Source: Henricia sp. BOLD:AAB3569
Taxonomy: Eukaryota; Echinodermata; Asteroidea; Spinulosida; Echinasteridae
Length of the DNA stretch: 64,000 nucleotides
Direction of reading: 5' to 3'
Assembly (NCBI GenBank): GCA_037783545.1
Contig: JBBELK010000054.1
Span: forward strand, 248,001 to 312,000
Below, in pieces: positions 23,533-33,811 of the stretch. The position numbers and the translations under genes are program-made. Numbering within the stretch: the first letter of the stretch is position 1; each line of letters opens with the position of its first letter. The notes below the pieces were generated by a model. That model had not been told where the DNA came from. It saw only the letters and a program-made list of their open reading frames with translations, and ran no database searches.

Positions 23533-24141
23533 TTTGGCCGAATCTAGGCCGGGGAGAGATTAAGGTTACAAAATATACACTGATATATGGGGTCATACTA
23601 ATTGCCGTCAACTGCCGTCAACTACCACCAAATACCACATTTTAATCATAAATCAATAGATTATAGCATACTGACAAAGTAAATGCCGTATTTATGATGT
23701 AAAGCTGCCTAAAAATGACTAAAAATATAACTTTTTTTGAGGTTATTTTAATTTTCCGCGGTGCGCGCAGTGGCAGCCATTTTGTTGCTGCTGCTGTGGG
23801 TCAAACCATTAATGGAGGAGGGGTGTGTACTATTTTGTAGCTCGCATGCGGTGAAGTCCAAGGTGAATCTCCAAAGTGAGTGTTGGGCCTTGCGCCAGCC
23901 ATGGAAAGGGGTGCTGGCCGTGTATAGATTACAAAACACTTTGAATTTTGAATATTAGTACAGGGGTTCCCAAGTTGGGGCCAAAAATGTTTTAAAAAAA
24001 ATTACCGTTTCCTAGACAACTCAACAAATAAATGGCAAAATTGTGATTTCACGCCAACTTTTGTATTATATTCAGAGGCTTTAAATATTTTATTTGCTCT
24101 TTTCCTGCAGGTAAATCACCCAAACTTTACATACTCGTCAT

Positions 24142-24385
24142 CAGGCGCCAATTTCATGGCGCTGCTAAGCACACAAATTTGCTTAGCACAAGATTTATTT
24201 GCCTTATAAAATGGATTACCAACCAAAAATATTCGCGAACTTGTGTTCTTCGCAAGAGTAGGAGAATACCTTTCAATACACATCACTTACGATTTTGGTT
24301 TGGAATCCATTTTTGCAAAATAAAGCAAACAAATCCTGTGCTAAGCAAATGTTTGTTCTTAGCAGCGCCATGAAATTGGCCCCTG
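24142..24385. mobile_element. Palindromic MITE (GGGGCCAATTTCATGGCGC ends)
   Basis: GCGCCAATTTCATGGCGCTG at the left is mirrored by GCGCCATGAAATTGGCCCC at the right, and the arms extend through GCTAAGCAC/GTGCTAAGC motifs. Non-coding. Confidence 0.8.
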
Positions 24386-24398
24386 GACACAATCTCAA

Positions 24399-24502
24399 TT
24401 AAAGGCACAGGCTCGTTAACAATGCGCGCGCACCAACGCCGTGCCACAAAACACGCAGCTCCATGCCCTTGCGCGCGCATTGCTGACGAGCCTGTGCCTT
24501 TA
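24399..24502. mobile_element. Palindromic MITE, AGGCACAGGCTCG family, copy 1
   Basis: TTAAAGGCACAGGCTCG opens the copy and CGAGCCTGTGCCTTTAA closes it, with GCGCGCATTG arms between. The element ends in TTAA. Confidence 0.8.
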
Positions 24503-24598
24503 AGTACACTTTCTTGCCAGAACTCTTGGCCTCAGAAATACACCGGTTCATGTCTTCCCACGGTTGTGGAATAATCTTCCAACGCACATTAAAGGCAC

Positions 24599-24735
24599 AG
24601 GCTCGTCAACAATGCGCGCGCGCCAAGTTCGTGCCACGAAATAACAGTACGCAGCTCCATAGCAAGGGCATGGAGCTGCGTGTTTCGTGGCACGGCTTTG
24701 GCGCGCGCGCATTGTTGACGAGACTGTACCTTTAA
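24599..24735. mobile_element. Palindromic MITE, AGGCACAGGCTCG family, copy 2
   Basis: Same ends as copy 1, with longer arms including CGTGCCACGAAAT and CAGCTCCATG around a small central palindrome. It lies only ~100 bp from copy 1. A third, more diverged copy is at 51.3 kb. Confidence 0.8.
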
Positions 24736-24952
24736 GGATAGTCTAATCCTCGACACCTTTCAAAGTTTTAATAATCGATTGTTTGCTCACTTTCTGGATG
24801 TAAGCATCCAGAATGTCTTTTTTTATCCCCTACCTAGTACTAGTACCTCATTGCATGTAATAAAATTAAAGTAATTGTTTGAACGGAGTGCGATTTGCTT
24901 GGCGTGGTGCGAAGTGGCACTGTATATCATTCTATGGAGAATTCACTCTGCA

Positions 24953-25013
24953 GAGTACACCCGCATAGTACACCCGCAGTTGTGGGGCATAGTACACCCG
25001 CAGTTGTGGGCTG
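24953..25013. repeat. Short tandem repeat
   Basis: AGTACACCCGCA occurs three times, the last two extended by GTTGTGGG. Confidence 0.7.
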
Positions 25014-25591
25014 GGAAAACTGATGATGAGAAAGCAGCTGTTTTCAAATTCCTCACCTGGAAACAACGAAAGCAGAAACGCTTAATAACTTCCACGGATG
25101 GTAAACTATCCATCCCTAAAACACCTCAAATGGCAAAAAAAACAGGTCAACGGAAAAGAGTTCGACCAACAAAAACCGTTACATTTAACCATGGTTCCAG
25201 GTGAATTTGTTTTACTCATTATATCAGCCGTGCGCAGCACGCTGGTATATTGTGATCGTCCGATTTCATTCTTTCTTTCTTTCTTCGGGCAAACGGTCAC
25301 GTGACATCACATATCTGCTAATAACTGCCAAACGCCGTGGCCGATTTCAACCAGATTTGGACAGAGTCTTCCTTGACCGGAGTCCTATCTTGGGTGACCA
25401 CCACGTGATGCCAATGGTCACCTACTGGTCACTAATGGTCATTTTCTTTAAAAATGTAAAATGCTACTCCTTCCACAGTTTTGACCCAATTAATGTCAAA
25501 TGTGGTCAGTAACATCTTTGGACCAAGCTACATATGGGTTGTTCACAGAATTTGGCCATCGGCTACAAAAAAATAATGGTCAGTACGGGTC

Positions 25592-26212
25592 ATTTTAGTA
25601 AGGGCCGTAGACTGTATAGTAACGAGGAAACGCCGAATCGAGCAAATTTGTGCAGCAGTACAGTAACGAGGAAACGCCGAATCGAGCAAAATTGTACAGC
25701 AGTGGTAAGGGCCGTTGACTATACAGTAACGAGAAAACGCCGAATCGAGCAAATTTGTGCAGCAGCGGTAAGGGCCGTTGACTGTACAGTAACGAGGAAA
25801 CGCCGAATCGAGCAAATTTGTACAGCAGTGGTAAGGGCCGTTGACTATACAGTAACGAGAAAACACCGAATCGAGCAAATTTGTGCAGCAGCGGTAAGGG
25901 CCGTTGACTGTACAGTAACGAGGAAACGCCGAATCGAGCAAATTTGTACAGCAGTGGTAAGGGCCGTTGACTGTACAGTAACGAGAAAACGCCGAATCGA
26001 GCAAATTTGTGCAGCAGCGGTAAGGGCAGTTGACTGTACAGTAACGAGGAAACGCCATATCGAGCAAATTTGTACAGCAGCGGTAAGGGCCGTTGACTGT
26101 ACAGTAACGAGGAAACGCCGAATCGAGCAAATTTGTACAGCAGCGGTAAGGGCCGTTGACTGTACAGTAACGAGAAAACGCCGAATCGAGCAAATTTGTA
26201 CAGCAGCGGTAA
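25592..26212. repeat. 63-bp minisatellite, ~9.5 copies with dimeric higher-order pattern
   Basis: The unit begins GTAAGGGCCGTTGACTGTAC and repeats with few differences, a partial copy leading. Because 63 is divisible by three, several frames stay open on both strands; the longest plus-strand one repeats a 21-residue block containing TVTRKRRIEQIC. Units 1-6 alternate between two types (one encoding CTAVV, the other CAAAV), so the array grew partly as 126-bp dimers. No start context or homology supports a protein. Confidence 0.92.
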
Positions 26213-26936
26213 AAACCAACCCTATTCTTCTGCAGTGTTCAAAGGTCAGCTATTTCAGGCTGATATTCGTGCTTCGTGAAGCACATGAGCTCTAGTTTCA
26301 CCCAAAACTACTTTTTACTGACTCTGCATCTTATTTTTTTCTGGTTTAAAGTACATTTTAAGGCTGTGCTTTTGTCTGCGAGTACATGCACAAAGTACAA
26401 ATCATTGACACTACAAATGACTATTAAGTTTTTTGAAGTATGGCACTAGACATTATATTAACAATTAGGGTGTTAATAAATGCATTTTTCACTTTTTTAT
26501 ATACCCAAATGAAGATGCATGTATTCTCTCCGTTTTAATATAAAAATGAAATTGTTGAACTAAAATGATGGTTCATTTTAAAACTAGTTGACAAGTAAAC
26601 TGGATGGTTCTAATATGCGACACCCAAATGTTATTTGTTTAACCTTAATTTTACTTTATGGAAAGTTTTGTTAAATAAATGGAAAAATATTTAATTGACT
26701 TTTTGCTTTGTACATGTGATCTATTTATTAAACTTATGTTGCTTTTGCCAATATAAGCATTTGCTTGAAGGTTTCAAGCTCCTCAAGGTTTACTTTATAT
26801 ATCAAGTAATAATAGACAGTTCTTATATAGCGCATTACAGATCCGATGGATCTCTCAATGCGCTTTCTGCATTATTACCCCTGGTCATTGGGCTCTGTAA
26901 TATCATTCCTTAATCCTTCTCAGCTTCCTTAGAGTT

Positions 26937-27296
26937 TTGGAACCCCATGTGGTGCCTTATGCAGCGGCAATCGGCCAACAATTTATATTGATGGACGACA
27001 ATGCCACACCACACAGAGCGAGGATCACCAACCAATTCTTAAATGACCAAGGAATTGAGCGCCTGGAATGGCCATCAAAGTCCCCAGACTTAAACCCAAT
27101 TGAACATCTCTGGGACCATCTCAAGCGGGAAGCAGACAAGAAGATCAAAGAAAACACTACTCTTCAGGAGCTTCAAAGAATCCTTGAAAACGCATGGGAG
27201 CGAGTTGACCAAGGCCGTATCAGAAATCTTATCAACAGTATGCGTCGACGATGTACTGAAGTGGTTGATAAGCAAGGATGGCCAACCCATTACTGA
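26937..27296 (+). pseudogene. Tc1/mariner transposase C-terminal fragment
   Basis: The 119-codon frame includes MDDNATPHRA (second catalytic Asp at residue 21) and SPDLNPIEHLWD (catalytic Glu at 56). The 34 residues between them are the DD34E spacing of the Tc1 group. The DNA-binding domain and first catalytic Asp are missing, so it is a dead 3' remnant. It sits inside the 4.45 kb inverted-arm element and may have been inserted there or be part of its history. Confidence 0.88.
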
Positions 27297-28061
27297 AACG
27301 AAAGGACAAAAAAAACTTTCCATTTCCACAAAACCTTTGTTTAAAAAAAAAAATGGTTTTGGAAGCATTAACAACATTGCTTTGCTTGGGTGACTCTAAT
27401 TTACTGTACTTCGTAAATTTAGAAAATTAAAAACCAAAACCAAAACATTAAATGCATGTTTACATTTGTACACTTTAGAAAAATTGAATTGAAGTGAGAA
27501 AAGAATATTACAAATTCTGTAAAAACATGATTTCATCAATTTGTCAAATCCCTATGCAAGAAAGTGTTATTTTTAATTGGTCATCAAATTTACTAAATGG
27601 CAGCATTTCAAGGCGAGGGTTAACTGTTGGGTGAAACTTTATTGCACATTAAATGTGTAACATTTTACTCTACATTTTACATTTTTGTAACAGGTAAAGG
27701 AGCCTAACTGTTTTCCAGAAAAATTTAAATTTCTAGGGGTTACTTATTTCTTTTGACCTGTTTATTATGGTATCTGTGCATGCGAGCTACAAAATAGTAC
27801 TCACCCCTCCATTAATGGTTTGACCCACAGCAGCAGCAACAAAATGGCTGCCACCGCGCGCACCGCGGAAAATTAAAACAACCTCACAAAAAAGTAATAT
27901 TTTTAGTCATTTTTAGCAGCTTTACATCATAAATACGGCATTTACTTTGTCAGTATGCTAGAATCTATTGATTTCTGATTAAAATGTGGTATTTGGTGGT
28001 AGTTGGCGGCAGTTGGCGGCAGTTGACGGCAATTAGTATGACCGGATATGGCCTCCTTAAT

Positions 28062-30804
28062 TAGGTGATCGGGCCAACAGCCCGATCACCTATTACTCTC
28101 GTACGATTTCTTTGTCTTTTTTTTTTTTTTTTTTAGGTGATCGGGCTCAACCCGATCACCTATTGATATTGTACGATTTCTTTGTCTTTTTTTTTTTTTC
28201 TTCTTTTTCCACTCAAATGTTTCCAGAGCTTTTCTTCAAAACGGTTCAAGCTATCAACTTGAAACTTTGTAGGAACATCAACCCCAATGTGAAGGTGTGC
28301 ATACAAGTGTGACGTCATTGTGACGTCATCGGGTGTCAAATTACAACCCAAAAATGACTAAAATATGCATGTTTTAAAATGCTTCCGTCTGGAAAACCAC
28401 GTGACCCATGATTTTCGTATTTAGCAGGCTTATAGATAGGATCATGGCCTACAATTTTCTTTGTGTGGGCATTTTCATCTGACCCTTCCTTCTGGGGTCA
28501 ATCTGAGGTCAAAGTTCAACGAAAACGAAAATCTCAATTTTTGCACTTATTGAGCAACAATGCCCATCAAACCAAGCTGAATCTTTAAGTAACTAGGTAC
28601 AGGCATAGGTCCTATGGCAGAGTTTCACCAGCGTGTATAATATTATGATGGCATCAAGCGTGACGTCATCGTGACGTCATCAAGTATCAAATTACACCCC
28701 CCAAAAAAACAAAATATGCATATTTTAAAATGCTTCCGTCTTGAAAACCACGTGACCCAGGATCTTCGTATTTGGCAGGTTTATAGATGACATTCTATGC
28801 TACAATTTTCTTTGTGTGGGCATTTTCATGTGACCCTTCCTTCTGGGGTCAATTGGAGGTCAAAGTTCAACGAAACTGAGAATCTCAGTTTTTACACTTA
28901 CCAGCAACAATGCCTATCAAACCAAGCTGAATCGTTAGTAAATTAGATACAGACATAGGCCCTACGGCAGACTTTCACCAGAATGTATAGTATCATGATG
29001 GCATCAAGTGTGACGTAATCATGACGTCATCAGGTGTCAAATTACAAAAAATCAAAGGTTATTATTTCCAAAATTCATATCTCAAGAACCGTAATAGATA
29101 CTTGAACAATTCTTTCACAACATGATAAGTCTAAATGAACTGAACAAATCATACAATGTCATGACCCCTGTGTGACGCCTACTTCCGGTCCAAACCGGAA
29201 GTTGTTCGAAAATGTGCATTTTTTAAAGCGTTTTGAATGCAAATAGATTCAAAGTGGTAGTGAATTTGACCATATTTCTACGGAACGAAATGTTTCCACA
29301 CATGTGGACTTTTTTACTATACCATTGGTGACGTCATCACATGGATGGTAGTTACGTAATGTGGTGTCAAAATACGCAAATTTGGAGCTGAATTGTTAAA
29401 AAATGCTGTATCTTGAGAACTACAACAGATATTTGCATGATTCTTTCGCCACATTTAAGAACTTGATGTTTATCAAATTGTTGAACAATTTGTGCACAAC
29501 ATTGTGACGTCATGATATCGTCACAGGTGTCAAATTACAAAAATTAAATGGTTATTATTTCAAAAATTCATATCTCAAGAATCGTAATAGATACTTGAAA
29601 AATTCTTTCACAGCATGATAGGTCGCAATGAACTGAACAAATCATACAATGGCATGACCCCTGTATGACCCAAACCTCCGGTTCAATCCGGAAGAGGTTC
29701 GAAAATGTACACTTTTTTAGCACTTTGAATGCAAATAGAGCCAAAGTGGTAGGGAATTTGACCATAGTTCTACGGAACGAAATGTTCCCTCACATGTGGA
29801 CTTTATGACTACATATATACCACTGATGACGTCATCACGTGTACGGTGGTTACGTAATGTGGAGAAATTATTTGTTGGGTCCCTTGATAATTAAGCTAAC
29901 TCAGTCGTTTGAGGGCGCTATGCCAAGCCTCCACTAATCTGACGATTTGCGCCCATATATAGTGCTCGACTTCTAATAATAGAACTTGTATCTAGGCGGC
30001 CTGTCTCGGGTCAGAGGTCATAATGTATCTTTTTAAGGAGGATGTCTGGGCCACACGGCCAATGATACAAGTACGTACGTGCGCGTGTAGTGAATAAGTC
30101 AGACAGACAAGGTATAATAAGCAGGGCTTGAATTACAACCGAGAAAATTTGACTTTTGAAGATGTAAAACTGCTAGTTTCCGTGGCATCATCGCCAGGAA
30201 AGTTGAATGAACACTTGATAGCACAAGGACATTTACTTTTGGTGACTTAGCTGTTGTATCTTGGGTGTAATTATGTACGGCTAGCCTTAGTCGGCGGACC
30301 AGAGTAAATATGTCTTCTCCCCGAAAACTGTGAATGTGACATGCTGGAAATCGTTGCTGTGTTGGAAATAAAATGGACATGGTGGACCGCAACTCAAGTT
30401 GACTGGAGCGTCAGTTTATTCTAGATGCAATTGAACCCCAACTCCCCACACGGCGATATACTACAGTAATATGATCTCAAATGACAACATCTTTAGAACT
30501 GTAATAGATATTGAAAAGATTCTTTCACCACATATACATGTCAAAACTTGTTCTTCAGTAGATACTTGAACAATCTGTGCACACAATAGTAACGTTATGA
30601 TGAGATTGACAATTATGACGTCATCAGATACACAATTTTAGCGTTGAATAGTCAAGGGGTCATGTCTTGAGAATTCCAATACTTTTTCAACATCAAACAA
30701 CTCAAGTTTTCAAACAATCTCAAAACTGTGTCGTCATCATCATTTCAATGTTTATGTCACCCGATCACCTTGCGTTTGTAAAAAACACAAACGCGAAGCT
30801 CTAG
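28062..30804. mobile_element. Family H Helentron-like element, copy H1 (type A)
   Basis: Two hairpin heads stand in tandem, at 28062 (stem AGGTGATCGGGC) and 28134 (stem AGGTGATCGGG), followed by a T-rich tract. The body is rich in TGACGTCA octamers. Near the end CCCGATCACC (inverse of the head) is followed by a stem-loop (GCGTTTGT / ACAAACGC) and CTAG at 30801-30804. T lies on both outer sides. No protein-coding frame of its own; the frames seen recur in every copy. Copy H2 follows immediately. Confidence 0.75.
30099..30392 (-). CDS. Conserved 97-codon frame in type A copies, function unknown
   Basis: The frame starts MRSTMSILFPTQQRFPACHI and stays open, with few changes, in three type A copies (here, 39217-39510 and 41836-42129). 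It lies in a segment (about 29860-30470) absent from type B copies and with different composition from the rest of the element, including a TATATA box-like stretch. It may be captured host sequence or a transcribed but non-coding module. I recognise no domain, and recent common ancestry of the copies could alone explain the open frame. Confidence 0.3.
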   Translation of the reverse strand: MRSTMSILFPTQQRFPACHIHSFRGEDIFTLVRRLRLAVHNYTQDTTAKSPKVNVLVLSSVHSTFLAMMPRKLAVLHLQKSNFLGCNSSPAYYTLSV

Positions 30805-32996
30805 TTTTTTCTTTTTCTTTTTCTTTTTCCACTCAAACGTTTCCAGAGCTTTTCTTCAAAACGGTTCAAGCTATCAACTTGAAACTTTGTAGGAACATCA
30901 ACCCCAATGTGAAGGTGTGCATACAAGGGTGACGTCATTGTGACGTCATTGGGTATCAAATTACAACCCAAAAATGACTAAAATATGCATGTTTTAAAAT
31001 GCTTCCGTCTGGAAAACCACGTGACCCATGATTTTCGTATTTAGCAGGCTTATAGATAAGATCATGGCCTACGATTTTCTTCGTGTGGGCATTTTCATCT
31101 GACCCTTCCTTCTGGGGTCAATCTGAGGTCAAAGTTCAACGAAAACGAAAATCGCAATTTTTGCACTTATTGAGCAACAATGCCCATCAAACCAAGCTGA
31201 ATCTTTAAGTAACTAAGTACAGGCATAGGTCCTATGGCAGACTTTCACCAGCGTGTATAATATTATGATGGCATCAAGCGTGACGTCATCGTGACGTCAT
31301 CAAGTATCAAATTACACCCCCCAAAAAAACAAAATATGCATATTTTAAAATGCTTCCGTCTTGAAAACCACGTGACCCAGGATCTTCGTATTTGGCAGGT
31401 TTACAGATGACATTCTGTGCTACAATTTTCTTTGTGTGGGCATTTTCATCTGACCCTTCCTTCTGGGGTCAATTGGAGGTCAAAGTTCAACGAAACTGAG
31501 AATCTCAGTTTTTACACTTACCAGCAACAATGCCTATCAAACCAAGCTGAATCGTTAGTAAATTAGATACAGACATAGGCCCTACGGCAGACTTTCACCA
31601 GAATGTATAGTATCACGATGGCATCAAGTGTGACGTAATCATGACGTCATCAGGTGTCAAATTACAAAAATTCAAAGGTTATTATTTCCAAAATTCATAT
31701 CTCAAGAACCGTAATAGATACTTGAACAATTCTTTCACAACATGATAAGTCTAAATAAACTGAACAAATCATACGATGTCATGACCCCTGTGTGACGCCT
31801 ACTTCCGGTCCAAACCGGAAGTTGTTCGAAAATGTGCATTTTGTAAGCGTTTTGAATGCAAATAGATTCAAAGTGGTAGTGAATTTGACCATATTTCTAC
31901 GGAACGAAATGTTTCCACACATGTAGACTTTTTGACTATACCATTTGTGACGTCATCACATGGACGGTGGTTACGTAATGTGGCGTCAAAATACGCAAAT
32001 TTGGAGCTGAATTTTTTTAAAATGCTGTATCTTGAGAACTACAGCAGATATTTGCATGATTCTTTCGCCACATCTAAGAACTTGATGTTTATCAAATTGT
32101 TGAACAATTTGTGCACAACATTGTGACGTCATGATATCGTCACAGGTGTCAAATTACAAAAATTCAAAGGTTATTATTTTCAAAATTCATATCTCAAGAA
32201 CCGTAATAGATACTTGAACAATTATTTCACAACATGATAAGTCTAAATGAACTGAACAAATCATACGATGTCATGACCCCTGTGTGACGCCTACTTCCGG
32301 TCCAAACCGGAAGTTGTTCGAAAATGTGCAATTTTTTAGCATTTTGAATGCAAATAGATTCAAAGTGGTAGTGATTTTGACCATATTTCTACGGAACGAA
32401 ATGTTTCCACACATGTGGACCTTTTGACTATACCATTGGTGACGTCATTACATGGACGGTGGTTACGTAATGTGGTGTCAAATCACGCAAATTTGGAGCT
32501 GAGATGTTTTAAAATGCTGTATCTTGAGAACTACAGCAGATATTTGCATGATTCTTTCGCCACATTTAAGAACTTGATGTTTATCAAATTGTTGAACAAT
32601 TTGTGCACAAAATTGTGACGTCATGATGTCGTCACAGGTGTCACATTACAAGATTTCAAAGGTTATTATTTCAACAATTCATATCTCAAAACGGTGCAAG
32701 CTATCAACCCCCAGCTATGGCGGATATGCAGGGAGGAGATATTAGTTACCGGATTAGTGTATACAGCAGCCGATTTCACGAAACTTTACGCAATTGCGCA
32801 AGTCCACTTACGCCATAAGTTATTGCGCAAGTAATGGCGTAAGTGGACTTGCGCAATTGCGTAAAGTTTCGTGAAATCGGCTGCTGAACTTCCATTTTTG
32901 CCATTCCACAGGTGATAACAACGTCTGAAATTCATCACAAAATGTTCATTTAACCCGATCACCTGGCGTTTGTAACAACAAACGTCATACCTCTAG
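30805..32996. mobile_element. Family H copy H2 (type B)
   Basis: It begins directly at the CTAG of H1 with a T/C tract and no hairpin head. The body aligns with the other copies. It lacks the type A cargo but carries the 123-bp palindrome at 32765-32887. The end has CCCGATCACC, the stem-loop GGCGTTTGT / ACAAACGTC (one G-T pair) and CTAG at 32993-32996. Confidence 0.75.
32765..32887. repeat. 123-bp near-perfect palindrome inside type B copies
   Basis: CAGCAGCCGATTTCACGAAA returns inverted at the other end. The ~51-bp arms include TTTACGCAATTGCGCAAGTC and flank a ~20-bp centre. The same palindrome occurs at about 36948-37070, 48893-49016 and 58800-58915, always at the same place in the element, so it was inserted in the type B ancestor. 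Confidence 0.88.
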
Positions 32997-33811
32997 TTTG
33001 ATTTTGTACTTGGTGAAGACTTGGTGATTTTTTCAAAATACTGACAAGTATAGACCTTTCTTTTGTTGATAAACAAACCGCGCTGGTTGGCATGAGCGGC
33101 CACAAGTTACAAAAAACTTTCAATTTGTTGAAATAATTTGTGATCCAAATCAAAACTGTTAGACAATTCTTTAAAAAGACAAATGCATCCCGTTATTGAT
33201 TTGTTTATTCCTAATAGATGGAGCACTGTTTTAAATATTTTTGTAACATTTGTACAAATGTTTAAAATATTGTTTTGGTTTTGCCTGAGTGTTTTCCATA
33301 CTTTTGCCAACCAAACTCGAGCTGTGACGTGGCAAAAGAGAGGTCTATAAACCTTATCGACGTTCTCAATGCATTATGGGATTGGATGACAAGTTAGCGC
33401 GGTAATTTGCGTGTAAGTCTATGGCGCAGCACGGAAGTTCGTGACTGTTTCATTTATTTTCTCAAAAACCCGATAAAGTTCAGCAATGGCATTTTCACAG
33501 GATTTTCCTCTGGGTACAAAGAAAATAATGACTGGTTGGTTTGCTAATAAAGTGAGTAGATTTGGAGAAATCAGTGGGGATTCCCTCGCTAAACTGGATG
33601 ACAAAATCGGCCTGTACGTGTGGTTCGCGTGTACGGCGTATATACAGTACACAATGTACATACGACAAAAGGTTGACAGATTGATGCATCCATATTTGCA
33701 AGCCCCATATGCTCGTCTCATGCATCCAGGACAATGACAGTAAGCCTAAGAGACTTTGGAGAACATTTAAACTGTTGTATTGAGTCCTTGTGACTTCTTT
33801 AATTTTCTTGT
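32997..33811. other. Spacer between H2 and H3
   Basis: It holds no supported gene apart from the exon-like duplicated segment listed separately. Confidence 0.4.
33347..33645 (+). other. Exon-like segment duplicated in inverse orientation at 52.04-52.33 kb
   Basis: About 300 bp are nearly identical, inverted, to 52037-52325. It contains a promoter-like stretch (AATGCATTATGGGATTGG) and, from the ATG at 33486, an open frame starting MAFSQDFPLGTKKIM that ends near a possible donor (CTGTACGT). The first ~45 codons are open in both copies. It may be the 5' end of a duplicated host gene. The product is unknown. Confidence 0.4.

Larger units (their letters stand above)
23591..28043. mobile_element. 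4.45 kb element with ~260 bp inverted arms
   Basis: GGTCATACTAATTGCCGTCA at 23591 is mirrored at 28043. The arms continue inverted to about 23852 and from about 27779, including the CAGCAGCAGCAACAAAATGG region and a CGCGGTGCGCGC block. The inside is a collection of smaller repeats: two palindromic MITE families, a 63-bp minisatellite and a Tc1 transposase remnant. There is no gene clearly its own. The flanks share a GATATGG-like sequence, but a target duplication is not certain. Confidence 0.75.

Noticed and set aside
25534..26295. 253-codon frame through the 63-bp repeat as a repetitive protein gene
   Set aside because: The opposite strand and another frame are equally open, as expected from a 63-bp unit without stops. 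There is no start context, promoter or homology.
29568..29765. 65-codon frame (MVKFPTTLALFAFK...) repeated at 38690 and 41307
   Set aside because: It recurs only because the family H body recurs; the frame is short, changes at other copies and has no coding signature.
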